In this document: positions 17,665 to 25,169 of the stretch, one piece after another
Layout: every line of letters starts with the position of its first letter
Position numbering within the stretch: position 1 is the first letter of the stretch
NCBI GenBank assembly: GCA_040388375.1
Contig: JAZKBU010000001.1
Location: forward strand, 62,001-126,000
Source of the DNA: Bacteroidota bacterium
Lineage (GTDB): Bacteria > Bacteroidota > Bacteroidia > UKL13-3
Direction: 5' to 3'
Length of the DNA stretch: 64,000 nt
Program-made: the position numbers and the translations under genes
The notes under the pieces: model-generated
The model's input: only the letters and a program-made list of their open reading frames with translations
Told to the model about the DNA's origin: nothing
Database searches by the model: none

Positions 17665-18474
17665 TTATTGTTTGATAAGTTTAGCTGTATAGTTAGTTTG
17701 TCCGTTTGAAATGAAAACCTGGTACAAACCATTTGGCAAATGTCCTACCTCTATTTTGTTACCTAATGGATTGATTTTATTCAAAACTTCTTTTCCGGTA
17801 TTTTCTATTACCCGCACTTGTGTAAGACCATTTTCGGAAGAAGGAATATCAAAAGTAAAATAATTGGAAGTAGGGCAAGGATATAGGTTTATGGTTTGGC
17901 TGCGAGTTAAGTTATTTAAACCATTACTTTTTGCTTTTTGTACTATAAGCTGAGTTAAAAAAGTTCTATCTCCTCCTTTATGCCCTTCAAAATTAGAATT
18001 AAAAGCGCCATAAAAAACGACTGTATCTACATCGGGTGCAACCCAATTAAACGACCAAGACTTACTATCTACTCCCTCTACTCCAGCTGCTTTGTACGTA
18101 ATGTATTTGTTATTTCCTACTAATTTGGTAGTAGTAGTGTCGGTTATTTTTAGTTCACCCAATAAGTCACCACGTAGGTTTTGTGGCGATATTAAAAAAC
18201 CAAATCGGGTGGCTCCTTCTTCTGTGTTGGTAGCAGTAATGGTATATGTTTTTCCTGGTATGTACCCGTTAGCGGGTATGTCGGAACTAATCCAATCATA
18301 TACATCAACAGCTTCACCTCCATGGCAAGCCGTACAGTTTTTTAAACTATCGCCCGGTGATCCGGTATAGCCCGGTTCTGTTCCATCCTTCTTGCCTAGC
18401 GTTTGGCTACCAAACGACTGTAACATGACTACTATAATTAACCCAAGTATTGTGTAGAGTATATTTTTTTTCAT
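17665..18474 (-). CDS. Secreted choice-of-anchor V-type protein with CxxCH motif and T9SS sorting domain
   Basis: A 269-residue exported protein. It has a signal peptide, then a CxxCH motif (NCTACHGG, about residue 47), which is the covalent haem-c attachment pattern. Next comes a beta-sandwich of the reeler/choice-of-anchor V kind (about 55-185: GYIPGKTYTITATNTEEG ... FGFLISPQNL). The C-terminus is a type IX sorting domain (about 195-269, ending YTAKLIKQ). In the sorting domain the usual YPNP is YPCP. Other family members also pair CxxCH with this beta-sandwich, so haem binding is plausible but unproven. It should be translocated by T9SS; PorQ and PorW are encoded further along. Confidence 0.82.
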   Translation of the reverse strand: MKKNILYTILGLIIVVMLQSFGSQTLGKKDGTEPGYTGSPGDSLKNCTACHGGEAVDVYDWISSDIPANGYIPGKTYTITATNTEEGATRFGFLISPQNLRGDLLGELKITDTTTTKLVGNNKYITYKAAGVEGVDSKSWSFNWVAPDVDTVVFYGAFNSNFEGHKGGDRTFLTQLIVQKAKSNGLNNLTRSQTINLYPCPTSNYFTFDIPSSENGLTQVRVIENTGKEVLNKINPLGNKIEVGHLPNGLYQVFISNGQTNYTAKLIKQ

Positions 18475-18553
18475 ATAGTTATCGTTTTCACATGCAATAT
18501 ATTAATTAAAAAATATCTAAGCTATTTATTGGCAATTAATTTTTTTTGTGTAA

Positions 18554-18964
18554 CTATTTTGAATTTGTCCATTTCAATGTTAACCAGATACCCGCTAACA
18601 TCCCAAGTCCAAATGAAATGGCAGACAACCCGACAAAGCTTAACATTTGAAATTTTATTCCACTACCTAAAAGTATGCTTAATCCAACTGTAATGAAAAA
18701 GAATGAACCAAAATGAAAGAAAGACAATGGTCGTTTCAGAGTAAGTGGATTATCATTCCAAGTTGGTTTTATTATTTCTCGTTTAAGAAATACTTCATTG
18801 AATTTTGCAATAAAAAGTATTGCAATACTTCCAAAAACAAAAGGCAATAAAATCGATAAAAATCCTTTTTCTCCTTGTACTGCAATTGGCAATACTAAAT
18901 TAGGTAATGCTAAAACTGCAAGAATAATAGCTTTAACTTTTCCTGTCTTATTCCAGTTTGTCAT
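18554..18964 (-). CDS. Four-helix membrane protein of unknown function
   Basis: This 136-residue protein has four hydrophobic segments in two pairs (about 10-28, 34-52, 80-100 and 105-128) and is otherwise short and basic. I see no motif that names a family. It lies 15 bp downstream of the TPR-protein gene on the same strand and may be read from the same transcript. Confidence 0.6.
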   Translation of the reverse strand: MTNWNKTGKVKAIILAVLALPNLVLPIAVQGEKGFLSILLPFVFGSIAILFIAKFNEVFLKREIIKPTWNDNPLTLKRPLSFFHFGSFFFITVGLSILLGSGIKFQMLSFVGLSAISFGLGMLAGIWLTLKWTNSK

Positions 18965-18979
18965 TCATTTATATTTTAA

Positions 18980-19588
18980 TTAATCACACAAAATAAACTC
19001 TTTCTTCTCTGCAAGGTGTGGAGTCATTTCAACCGATTTTTTATAATTGGTACAAGCCTCCTCTTTTTGTCCGAGTTTCCATTGCGCTTTGGCTTTAATC
19101 AATAATAAATAGTCAATATTGCCACTGTATTTCATGGCTACATCATAATCGGCAATGGCTTTTTCATACTGCCCTTTTTCGTAAAATGCCTCGCCACGCA
19201 TGGCATACAAATAAAAATCTTGCTTTCCCCCGGTTAATTTTATGGCTTCATTAAGCTGTGCAATGGCTAAGTCATATTGCTTTAAAACTATCAATTGCCT
19301 TGCATAGTTACGCCTTGCCTGCCAGTATTTAGGGTTCAGCTTAACTGCTAAGCTATATTCTTTGGCTGCAATAACAGTAGTCAAACTATCATTAGGCCAA
19401 CAACCTTTTGTTCTGTTATTAGCCGATTCAAAATATTGTTGAGCAGTTTTTAATTGCTTAAATTGATGACATGGATTTTGGGTAGTATCAATGACAGGCA
19501 ATCTATTCTTTGATGTATTCGGTTTTTCAGCGGAATAAGCATCAGCAAATAATCCAATCAGTACAAAAATCAATAGTGTCTTTTTCAT
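18980..19588 (-). CDS. Exported tetratricopeptide repeat protein
   Basis: A 202-residue protein with a signal peptide (KKTLLIFVLIGLFADAYS) and at least three TPR units from about residue 70 to 185 (for example AVKLNPKYWQARRNYARQL, AIAQLNEAIKLTGG, AIADYDVAMKYSGN). Each pairs helices A and B with the usual small-residue positions. TPRs mediate protein contacts in the periplasm, but no partner is evident. Cysteines near both ends (NPCHQF and FILCD) could pair. Confidence 0.75.
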   Translation of the reverse strand: MKKTLLIFVLIGLFADAYSAEKPNTSKNRLPVIDTTQNPCHQFKQLKTAQQYFESANNRTKGCWPNDSLTTVIAAKEYSLAVKLNPKYWQARRNYARQLIVLKQYDLAIAQLNEAIKLTGGKQDFYLYAMRGEAFYEKGQYEKAIADYDVAMKYSGNIDYLLLIKAKAQWKLGQKEEACTNYKKSVEMTPHLAEKKEFILCD

Positions 19589-19654
19589 TGTTGTTAGTTT
19601 ATACCTTAATCTATTTGCAAGATATTAAAACATTAGAGTGATGCACGAACCAAG

Positions 19655-20437
19655 TTATTCTAAATGCATTTCTGTATTTCTTTTAATTTCTGTCGCTAGG
19701 TCGGGTCTATTTGTTTTTATTGTTGAACTAAACATTTCCTGAACAAATGGTGCCACCAAATATTGAACTCCTTCTTCTGGCTCCATACCCATTTCAACGG
19801 CATCCATATAGTCTTCAGACATCAAATAATGATCATTAAGAGTAGCTATGTATGCAAAATGAAGAATAAAAATATTTTCAATATCTTTAGCAAAACGGTC
19901 AAGATGTTCTAACCTTTTATTAGAATATACATTATTATCATTTGAAAGTAAATTATGAAAATAATTGTAGTGAGTATGGTCATTACAGCGGGCTCTTAGA
20001 TTTTTGTAGCGGTCATCATAGTAAAGTAATGCATTTATAGATTTTAATTTATTTGAGGAACGAATATAGTTTGACATTATAGCAAATGCAGGAAATTTTT
20101 CTTTACCCTTCAACCAATTATCTATTTTTTCAACAATAAAATCATCCATACTAAAATTGTCCTGCAAATACAAGTTCGAATACACGTTAATAATTGTGGA
20201 GTCATAGTATTTTCGAAGCAGAGCATAGGAGTCATTAATACGACCTTTTAAAAGAATGTCTTTAATTGATTCAATAGTTCCACTGATTGATGAATAAGTA
20301 TACGTGTCTATATTTATTATACCATGTGTCCCGGAAGTTTTGAAAGGCATTACAGCAAATGAGATATCTTTGTAGAAGTCTGAATACTTTACTAACTGCT
20401 CGAAAAGAGAATGGCTTTTGTATTTATCGTTAATCAT
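19655..20437 (-). CDS. Unrecognised AT-rich protein, possibly HEPN-like
   Basis: I do not recognise this 260-residue, mostly helical soluble protein. Two features suggest a HEPN-type fold. One is a helix LLRKYYDSTIINVYSNL, like the first helix of several HEPN/DUF families. The other is an RARCNDH segment (about residue 152) that fits the Rx4-6H ribonuclease motif. These are weak resemblances. The gene is richer in A+T than its neighbours, has no co-directional partner within 180 bp, and sits at the left edge of the accessory region. A stand-alone defence gene would fit, but this is inference. Confidence 0.5.
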   Translation of the reverse strand: MINDKYKSHSLFEQLVKYSDFYKDISFAVMPFKTSGTHGIINIDTYTYSSISGTIESIKDILLKGRINDSYALLRKYYDSTIINVYSNLYLQDNFSMDDFIVEKIDNWLKGKEKFPAFAIMSNYIRSSNKLKSINALLYYDDRYKNLRARCNDHTHYNYFHNLLSNDNNVYSNKRLEHLDRFAKDIENIFILHFAYIATLNDHYLMSEDYMDAVEMGMEPEEGVQYLVAPFVQEMFSSTIKTNRPDLATEIKRNTEMHLE

Positions 20438-20568
20438 TTAGTCATTTTATTATACATGGCTCGCTGAAGTATCTGTTTTAAATTTGTATTGTCTGGCATG
20501 ACAAACATAATAGCGAAGATAAAACTTTCAATTTATACCTCACTTAACAATGCAACAACATTACACAA

Positions 20569-20606
20569 AAAAAGCCCTTGGTGTCTTTCAACAACAAGGG
20601 CTTTTT
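20569..20606. terminator. Intrinsic terminator of the CAP lipoprotein gene
   Basis: The stem AAAAAGCCCTTG/CAAGGGCTTTTT (20569-20580 with 20595-20606) has a 14-nt loop. It lies just past the stop of the CAP gene. The same stem core recurs at 24300 and 25113. Confidence 0.85.
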
Positions 20607-20626
20607 ATAGTATAAAATGTAAGTGC

Positions 20627-21607
20627 TTATGGTTTAATAACCGTTACATCGTATTCGTATTTTTTAGCTACGCCATTTAATTTAAAATTATCAACTACTA
20701 CGTGGTATTTAACATCGGCTGTTGAGGTGGTATTAATGCCTGTTGGTTCCCATACTACCGTTTGGTCGCCATAGCCATCATCGGTACTCGATATAATAGT
20801 TACCGGAACATCAGCTCCTTGTGCGTCTGTCATTTTTACAGTTACGGCCGATAAATCAACACCTGAAAAGAATGAGTTTGGATTGCTAATACCTAACGAC
20901 CATCTGGCATAGGCTAAACTTTGCGGTATGTAAGCAGGTGGGTAAGCAATATAAGCAGGTGCATTGCTTGGTAAAGGATCTGCTGTATGTTCAATACAAT
21001 GTAAAACAGAAGAACCAACGGTACTTCCTAATCCGTATTCTTTAGCTCTTGAAAAAAGCATCCATCTTCTGTGTCCTACTGCTTTGTTACCTGCTCCAGT
21101 ATCTTCAATCCAACCAGAAATGGTTCTTGACGAATGGTAACTAGGAGTACCTAATGCTATATTGCTAATACCTGCTACATCTGCTCCTTCTTGCGTAAAA
21201 CATTTCCATGTTGATGGTGGGGTGTGGCTTAATGCATTGTTAGCATACATCATTAAGGCTGCTTGTTGGCAACCGACAAGCCATGCCTGATTCCAAACCA
21301 TATTGTAAGGTAAACCACAAATTTTGCGGAAATAGTTAAGTCTTACCAACGAACGGTCCAAAGCAACTTGCGAAATAGTACCCGGGTTACAACTGGCTGA
21401 ATTACCGCTCCATGCCAATTCAACATCTGTTACATTGGTGGTTAAATACATTTCATTGTAATCTTTAACGGCTTGTTCTCTGGCAGTTAAATTGGTGTTT
21501 TGTTGTGTGGTGCTGGTGGTTGAAGAACTTGAATCGTCTTTCGAACAACCAACAAAAAGAAGTATTGCTATACTGAAAGCAATAGGTAATTTATTTATCT
21601 GTTTCAT
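20627..21607 (-). CDS. CAP-domain (SCP/PR1-like) lipoprotein
   Basis: A 326-residue lipoprotein with a signal ending in the lipobox LFVGC, followed by a Ser/Thr linker. The middle is a CAP domain: LVRLNYFRKICGLP, the His of ALSHTPPST, Glu in the QEGADVAG strand, and GHRRWMLF, which supply the conserved His/Glu cavity. The C-terminal ~90 residues form a beta-rich accessory domain. Bacterial CAP proteins are extracytoplasmic with mostly unknown roles. The gene is monocistronic, between the MITE-like element upstream and its own terminator. Confidence 0.85.
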   Translation of the reverse strand: MKQINKLPIAFSIAILLFVGCSKDDSSSSTTSTTQQNTNLTAREQAVKDYNEMYLTTNVTDVELAWSGNSASCNPGTISQVALDRSLVRLNYFRKICGLPYNMVWNQAWLVGCQQAALMMYANNALSHTPPSTWKCFTQEGADVAGISNIALGTPSYHSSRTISGWIEDTGAGNKAVGHRRWMLFSRAKEYGLGSTVGSSVLHCIEHTADPLPSNAPAYIAYPPAYIPQSLAYARWSLGISNPNSFFSGVDLSAVTVKMTDAQGADVPVTIISSTDDGYGDQTVVWEPTGINTTSTADVKYHVVVDNFKLNGVAKKYEYDVTVIKP

Positions 21608-21684
21608 TGGTGCAATAATAATTCATTCCTTTTTGCCAGCAAAGTGTGGCTTTGTAAATAAATCATTACGCAAAGGCAGTTTTA

Positions 21685-21708
21685 ATGGTTGGTGAGGACA
21701 CCAACCAT
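21685..21708. repeat. Perfect 10-bp hairpin
   Basis: The arms ATGGTTGGTG and CACCAACCAT flank a 4-nt loop (AGGA). It lies in the 370-bp gap 21608-21977 and has no T tract, so it does not look like a terminator. It may belong to the same repeat cluster as the element at 21728. Confidence 0.6.
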
Positions 21709-21727
21709 GGGCGGAAAAACAACAAAC

Positions 21728-21838
21728 GTAGAGACGTTGCACGCAACGTCTTAAAAACCAAAGCAAATATCCTCCGCTAGCGCACGCCACAGGCGTGCGC
21801 TCGTAAAAATACAAAGACGTTGCGTGCAACGTCTCTAC
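21728..21838. mobile_element. MITE-like palindromic element with 24-bp perfect terminal inverted repeats
   Basis: The ends are a perfect 24-bp inverted repeat (21728-21751 and 21815-21838, starting GTAGAGACGTTGC). Each end is itself palindromic (AGACGTTGC/GCAACGTCT). The middle holds another hairpin, AGCGCACGCC/GGCGTGCGCT (21779-21801). The 111-bp unit is much richer in GC than its surroundings and has no gene. The structure is that of a miniature non-autonomous element or a REP/BIME-type repeat. I see no clear target-site duplication. Confidence 0.7.
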
Positions 21839-21865
21839 AAAGTGCCAACCCACTATTTAATAAAA

Positions 21866-21931
21866 GAGTGTTTTCCCTACTAAAAAAGGGTATTTCTACT
21901 ACCAAGAAAGGGTATTTCTACTCTTTTATTT
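21866..21931 (+). promoter_or_regulatory. Three tandem 22-bp operator-like repeats (site A)
   Basis: Units begin at 21866 (GAGTGTTTTCCCTACT), 21888 (GGGTATTTCTACT) and 21910 (GGGTATTTCTACT), exactly 22 bp apart, so they lie on one face of the helix. The last unit ends 46 bp before the start of the next gene. The same motif occurs at 24242-24284 and 28857-28945, each time in front of a secreted-protein gene. The promoter boxes at this copy are poor, with only an ATTG at the expected -7 position. Confidence 0.65.
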
Positions 21932-21977
21932 ACAAAATATATTAGAGAGCATTGTATAAACAATAAATACAAATAAT

Positions 21978-23108
21978 ATGAAATCAAAAGTTTTAACTTT
22001 CGTAGTAGTTCTAACAACTTTCACAAGTGTTCAGGCTCAAATGTATGAGACAAAAAATTATGTTATCATACCAAAAGATATTGAAGTTATAAAAACTGGC
22101 AAGGTCGAAAACTGTAATAAAAATATTGAAAAAGGTTCAATTGTTATATCGGAACAAAAAAAGAAAAATGGGGAGTTTGATGTTACCATCATAAAAGTAG
22201 ACACCTTAAAAAATAATAAAGATTTACCATTTGACAAGGAAGTGGAAGTTAAATTTAAGTCACTACCCGGATATGCTAACATAACTGTTAATGAAAAAGA
22301 CAACTCAATTTTGCAGGTCAATTACTGGCTTAGCAAGAAAGAAACTATTAAAGCAGGGACATCAATTAGAGTAATTAAAATGAAACTAAATTGTGACGGT
22401 AAATATGAAGTGGATAAACAAGATGATAAACCAAGAATCCTTTCAAATGATTCAATTGTATATTTGTGTAAAGCCTCAGAATCTGAAAAGAGCGAAGAGT
22501 GGTTTGTGAATAGTGATATAGTCATTGAAGTATATAAGGATTCTAAAGTTAATCATTACTTTGTAAATAAATATGATAGGAATGGAAATTATTCCATTAA
22601 ACTAAAAAACAGACAATATTTATCTTACAAGAAAAAAGGATTTGAATTTGGTGCTATTACTATACCTTTTAAATATCGCTTTGAGGACACAAAAACAGTT
22701 AATGGACAAGAAGTTAAAGCAAATAGCGAATTTATTGCTGACGCAAATCTTGGTTTATTTGCTGGCTACAAATTTTCAAGGTATCGTGTAAGATATGAAG
22801 GAGGCAAACTAAAAGACCTTTCAAATCTTGGCTGTACTCTTGGTGGTTTCCTTAACGTATCATCTGCAAGTATTGACTCATTATCAACAACATTTTCGGA
22901 TAATCCCTTAAAAACAGACGAGAAATTAAGTATCGGACTAATATCACCAGGATTAGGTGCAATGTTTACAGTTTACAATGTCCAAATTGGTGGTTTTGTT
23001 GGTTGGGACTTTGGTTTCGGACAAAACGGAAAGAAATGGAATTTTAACGGCAGACCTTGGGTTGGTTTTGGACTTGGATATAGTTTGAGCAGCTTTTGGA
23101 AAAAATAA
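21978..23108 (+). CDS. Exported protein with probable C-terminal outer-membrane barrel, unknown function
   Basis: This 376-residue protein starts with a signal peptide (KVLTFVVVLTTFTSVQAQ). The first ~215 residues are soluble, charged and beta-rich. From about 225 to the end there are alternating amphipathic strands rich in Gly and aromatics (FEFGAITIPFKYRFED, GLFAGYKFSRYRVRY, VQIGGFVGWDFGFG, WVGFGLGYSLSSFW), which suggests a small outer-membrane barrel. I know no family match. Composition is AT-rich, as in the rest of this region. It is preceded by three 22-bp repeats, so it is probably controlled with the genes at 23883 and 29051. Confidence 0.65.
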   Translation: MKSKVLTFVVVLTTFTSVQAQMYETKNYVIIPKDIEVIKTGKVENCNKNIEKGSIVISEQKKKNGEFDVTIIKVDTLKNNKDLPFDKEVEVKFKSLPGYANITVNEKDNSILQVNYWLSKKETIKAGTSIRVIKMKLNCDGKYEVDKQDDKPRILSNDSIVYLCKASESEKSEEWFVNSDIVIEVYKDSKVNHYFVNKYDRNGNYSIKLKNRQYLSYKKKGFEFGAITIPFKYRFEDTKTVNGQEVKANSEFIADANLGLFAGYKFSRYRVRYEGGKLKDLSNLGCTLGGFLNVSSASIDSLSTTFSDNPLKTDEKLSIGLISPGLGAMFTVYNVQIGGFVGWDFGFGQNGKKWNFNGRPWVGFGLGYSLSSFWKK

Positions 23109-23288
23109 CTACACGTAACTAGGGGTTTGCGATAGCGAGGGCAAAACATAACTGTGCATAAAAAAAAGCAAGCTATTTGTAGTGTAAAATAATAAAATAC
23201 TTTTGTGTATAGGAATAAAAAATAATGCAAATCTACCCCATAATCATATATATGATTAGTTACCTCCTTTAAAACAGTAGGGTAAACC

Positions 23289-23864
23289 ATGACAGAAGAT
23301 AAAAGATACACTGGACAAATAAGCGACAAAGATGTTTTCTTATCCATAATGGAAGAATTACGTTATCGTAATAGAGAAAATCATTACCGTGAATATGATA
23401 TTTTAAAATCATGTGGTATTGTTAGACAATTACTCCTTGATGGTAACAAATCTTTATATGACAAGGTAAACAGACAACATAAATTAAAAACAAAATATAA
23501 AATATTTGATTATAAAGATGAAGTACTTAATGGTAATTTTTGGTATAAAAGCATTTATCCTTATAGACTCCCATATACAGAATTAAAACTTGCTGACTTT
23601 TTAGAATTACATATTATATCAGAAAATAATAATATTTATAACGTAAGAGAATTAATATTATATGGTGCAAATACTGGAGGCGTTCATTCTATAACATTTA
23701 AGAAAGAAAGTAAAGATGGTATACTTCAAAACATGAAAGGTATAATAAATATAGAAGGAATTTCAAAATTCTTAGCAATGCAAAACATTTGCATGGTAGT
23801 TATTGATGCATTAATGCCATTAGAGGAATTAATAAAAAAAACAGCGGAAGATTCTTATTTATAA
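23289..23864 (+). CDS. Unrecognised AT-rich soluble protein
   Basis: A 191-residue protein with no signal peptide or membrane segment and no motif I recognise. It is rich in Lys, Asn, Ile and Tyr and clearly lower in GC than the housekeeping genes of this window, which suggests recent acquisition. The N-terminus is charged and helical, and the centre is mixed alpha/beta. It is convergent with the next gene, with 18 bp between the stops. The 180-bp upstream gap contains a short dyad (TTGCGATAGCGAGGGCAA) but no clear promoter. Confidence 0.55.
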   Translation: MTEDKRYTGQISDKDVFLSIMEELRYRNRENHYREYDILKSCGIVRQLLLDGNKSLYDKVNRQHKLKTKYKIFDYKDEVLNGNFWYKSIYPYRLPYTELKLADFLELHIISENNNIYNVRELILYGANTGGVHSITFKKESKDGILQNMKGIINIEGISKFLAMQNICMVVIDALMPLEELIKKTAEDSYL

Positions 23865-23882
23865 ATACTCTATTTGCAATTA

Positions 23883-24200
23883 CTAAACTCTCCAACTATA
23901 TACAGAATACCTATTATTGATATAACTTATTTTAGGTGTTTTAACAATTTTGGTTTTTGGCTTTGGTTTCGGTTTTGGCTTTAATTTTTTAACAATAACT
24001 TGTCTGGGTGGGTCACAACGAGAGCATGCACTTAAACCCATGTTTAAAGCTTCTTGCAAACTACACTCATAGTCGCTTCTGCGTAAATATTGACAACCAT
24101 CAGAATGGTATTTTTTGCCAGTTCTTGTGTAATGAACTGTTTGCGCTATTGCAACCATTGTTACAATAGTTAATGATAGGAGTAGTAATAGTTTTTTCAT
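23883..24200 (-). CDS. Small secreted protein with Cys/His zinc-binding-like domain
   Basis: A 105-residue exported protein. After the signal peptide (ending AIAQ) comes the compact motif TGKKYHSDGCQYL ... CSLQEALNMGLSACSRCDPP, with His, Cys and CxxC spaced as in the small Ada-like metal-binding domain found at the ends of many secreted nucleases and hypothetical proteins. A Lys-Pro repeat linker (KPKPKPKPK) and a short basic C-terminus follow. No catalytic domain is attached, so it may bind metal or DNA. Two copies of the 21-22-bp operator and a fitting promoter lie directly upstream. Confidence 0.72.
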   Translation of the reverse strand: MKKLLLLLSLTIVTMVAIAQTVHYTRTGKKYHSDGCQYLRRSDYECSLQEALNMGLSACSRCDPPRQVIVKKLKPKPKPKPKTKIVKTPKISYINNRYSVYSWRV

Positions 24201-24217
24201 AGTTTAAATTTTGAATA

Positions 24218-24284
24218 CAACCTTACTCCTAATATTTGAACCTTGTCAAGAGTAGAAATACCCTTTTTTCGTAGTAAAACACTC
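24218..24284 (-). promoter_or_regulatory. Two operator-like repeats with overlapping promoter (site B)
   Basis: On the minus strand, GAGTGTTTTACTAC starts at 24284 and GGGTATTTCTACT at 24263, 21 bp apart. TTG (24249-24247) lies at offset 14-16 of the second unit. After 21 nt comes TAAGGTTG (24225-24218), one mismatch from TAnnTTTG. The repeat overlaps the -33 box as at site C, which suggests an activator-type site for the gene at 23883-24200. Confidence 0.6.
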
Positions 24285-24297
24285 TTTTTCAGTTTAA

Positions 24298-24337
24298 ACA
24301 AAAAAGCCCTTGTACCTGTAGTACAAGGGCTTTTTGT
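24298..24337. terminator. Intrinsic terminator
   Basis: The stem AAAAAGCCCTTGTAC/GTACAAGGGCTTTTT (24301-24315 with 24321-24335) has a 5-nt loop and sits downstream of the minus-strand gene at 24372. Its core matches the terminators at 20569 and 25111. Confidence 0.85.
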
Positions 24338-24371
24338 TGTTTAATAAATATTACTGTTTTAAGTAGTAGGC

Positions 24372-24677
24372 TTAGCTTATTGGCTTTTGCTTCTTTAAAT
24401 CTTTATAAATTTCTTTGGCAAGTTGCTTCATATCGTTATAATTATTTTTAAGGCTTATGTATTTGCCACGATTTAAAAGACCTACGTAATAGGTATGCAC
24501 CTGTTCGTTTTGTGCCCGATTGGTATAACCCATAAGGGTCATTACCTTATCGCCAATGTTGGTATAGTATTGTTCAGCCTCAAGGTCTAAACTCATTAAT
24601 ACATTAACGAGTTTGGTATTAATTAAATCGTCTAAAATAAGAGAGGCAATAAATTTGTTTTTGTTTTTAAGCTTCAT
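24372..24677 (-). CDS. Small soluble protein of unknown function, divergent from XRE regulator
   Basis: A 101-residue, Lys-rich, probably all-helical protein (SLILDDLINTKLVNVLMSLD ... MKQLAKEIYKDLKKQ). I do not recognise it. It is transcribed divergently from the XRE regulator gene across a 141-bp region that contains a perfect 12-bp palindrome. That arrangement, as in many mobile modules, suggests both are controlled by the XRE protein. It ends just before a strong terminator. Confidence 0.6.
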   Translation of the reverse strand: MKLKNKNKFIASLILDDLINTKLVNVLMSLDLEAEQYYTNIGDKVMTLMGYTNRAQNEQVHTYYVGLLNRGKYISLKNNYNDMKQLAKEIYKDLKKQKPIS

Positions 24678-24768
24678 GATATATTATAATTTGATACAAA
24701 AATATATTGTATTGTAATATTTTGCAATAGGTTTTTATATTATATTTTGATATACTCATATAAAAATG

Positions 24769-24780
24769 TAATGTACATTA
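24769..24780. promoter_or_regulatory. Candidate XRE operator palindrome
   Basis: TAATGTACATTA is a perfect 12-bp palindrome in the divergent gap between 24677 and 24819, flanked by looser TGTAA/TTACA copies. Position and symmetry suit an autoregulatory site for the XRE protein; this is inferred from layout only. Confidence 0.4.
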
Positions 24781-24818
24781 TTACATAATTGTATTGCAGT
24801 GCTTTACAAAAGATATTT

Positions 24819-25031
24819 ATGGCTAAAGAAATCAAAATGAATAGGATTAAAGATGTTTTGCAAGAGCAAGGTAGAACTCAAACTTGGTTAGCTGAGAAAA
24901 TAGATAAAAGTTATGTGGTTGTAACAAATTACTGTAACAACAATTCGCAGCCAAGCATTCCGGTATTGCGGCAGATTGCAAAAGAACTTGATATAGATGT
25001 GAGAGAATTATTAATACCTACAAAGGAGTAA
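24819..25031 (+). CDS. XRE-family HTH transcriptional regulator
   Basis: A 70-residue protein that is almost entirely one Cro/C1-type helix-turn-helix (MNRIKDVLQEQGRTQTWLAE, then KSYVVVTNYCNNNSQPSIP, then ELDIDVRELLIP). I chose the ATG at 24819 because it starts the domain directly; a start ten codons upstream adds nothing conserved. Stand-alone regulators of this subtype are common in Bacteroidota accessory modules and next to restriction-modification genes. Here the R-M pair begins 1.3 kb away on the other strand, so control of those genes is possible but unproven. Confidence 0.88.
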   Translation: MAKEIKMNRIKDVLQEQGRTQTWLAEKIDKSYVVVTNYCNNNSQPSIPVLRQIAKELDIDVRELLIPTKE

Positions 25032-25051
25032 TAAACCATTAAAGAAGTTAT

Positions 25052-25080
25052 AAGACTTGCATGATATGCAAGTCTTTTTT
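25052..25080 (+). terminator. Intrinsic terminator of the XRE gene
   Basis: A perfect 11-bp stem AAGACTTGCAT/ATGCAAGTCTT (25052-25062 with 25066-25076), 3-nt loop and T tract, 20 bp past the XRE stop. Confidence 0.85.
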
Positions 25081-25110
25081 ATTTAAAAATTTCCTTATTT
25101 ATATTTATTT

Positions 25111-25151
25111 AAACAAAAAGCCCTTGTATGTTGTACAAGGGCTTTTTGTTT
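25111..25151. terminator. Bidirectional terminator
   Basis: An 18-bp perfect stem (25111-25128 with 25134-25151, core AAAAAGCCCTTGTA/TACAAGGGCTTTTT) with a 5-nt loop. It lies between convergent genes and is close in sequence to the one at 24298. Confidence 0.87.
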
Positions 25152-25169
25152 AATGATTGCTTACATGTT

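Noticed and set aside
21623-21853. 76-codon minus-strand open frame with several cysteines
   Set aside because: It runs straight through the MITE-like inverted repeats and hairpins; the reading is a by-product of the palindromes.
23130-23160. Short dyad TTGCGATAGCGAGGGCAA as a mobile-element end
   Set aside because: Only 4-bp arms, no matching partner nearby.
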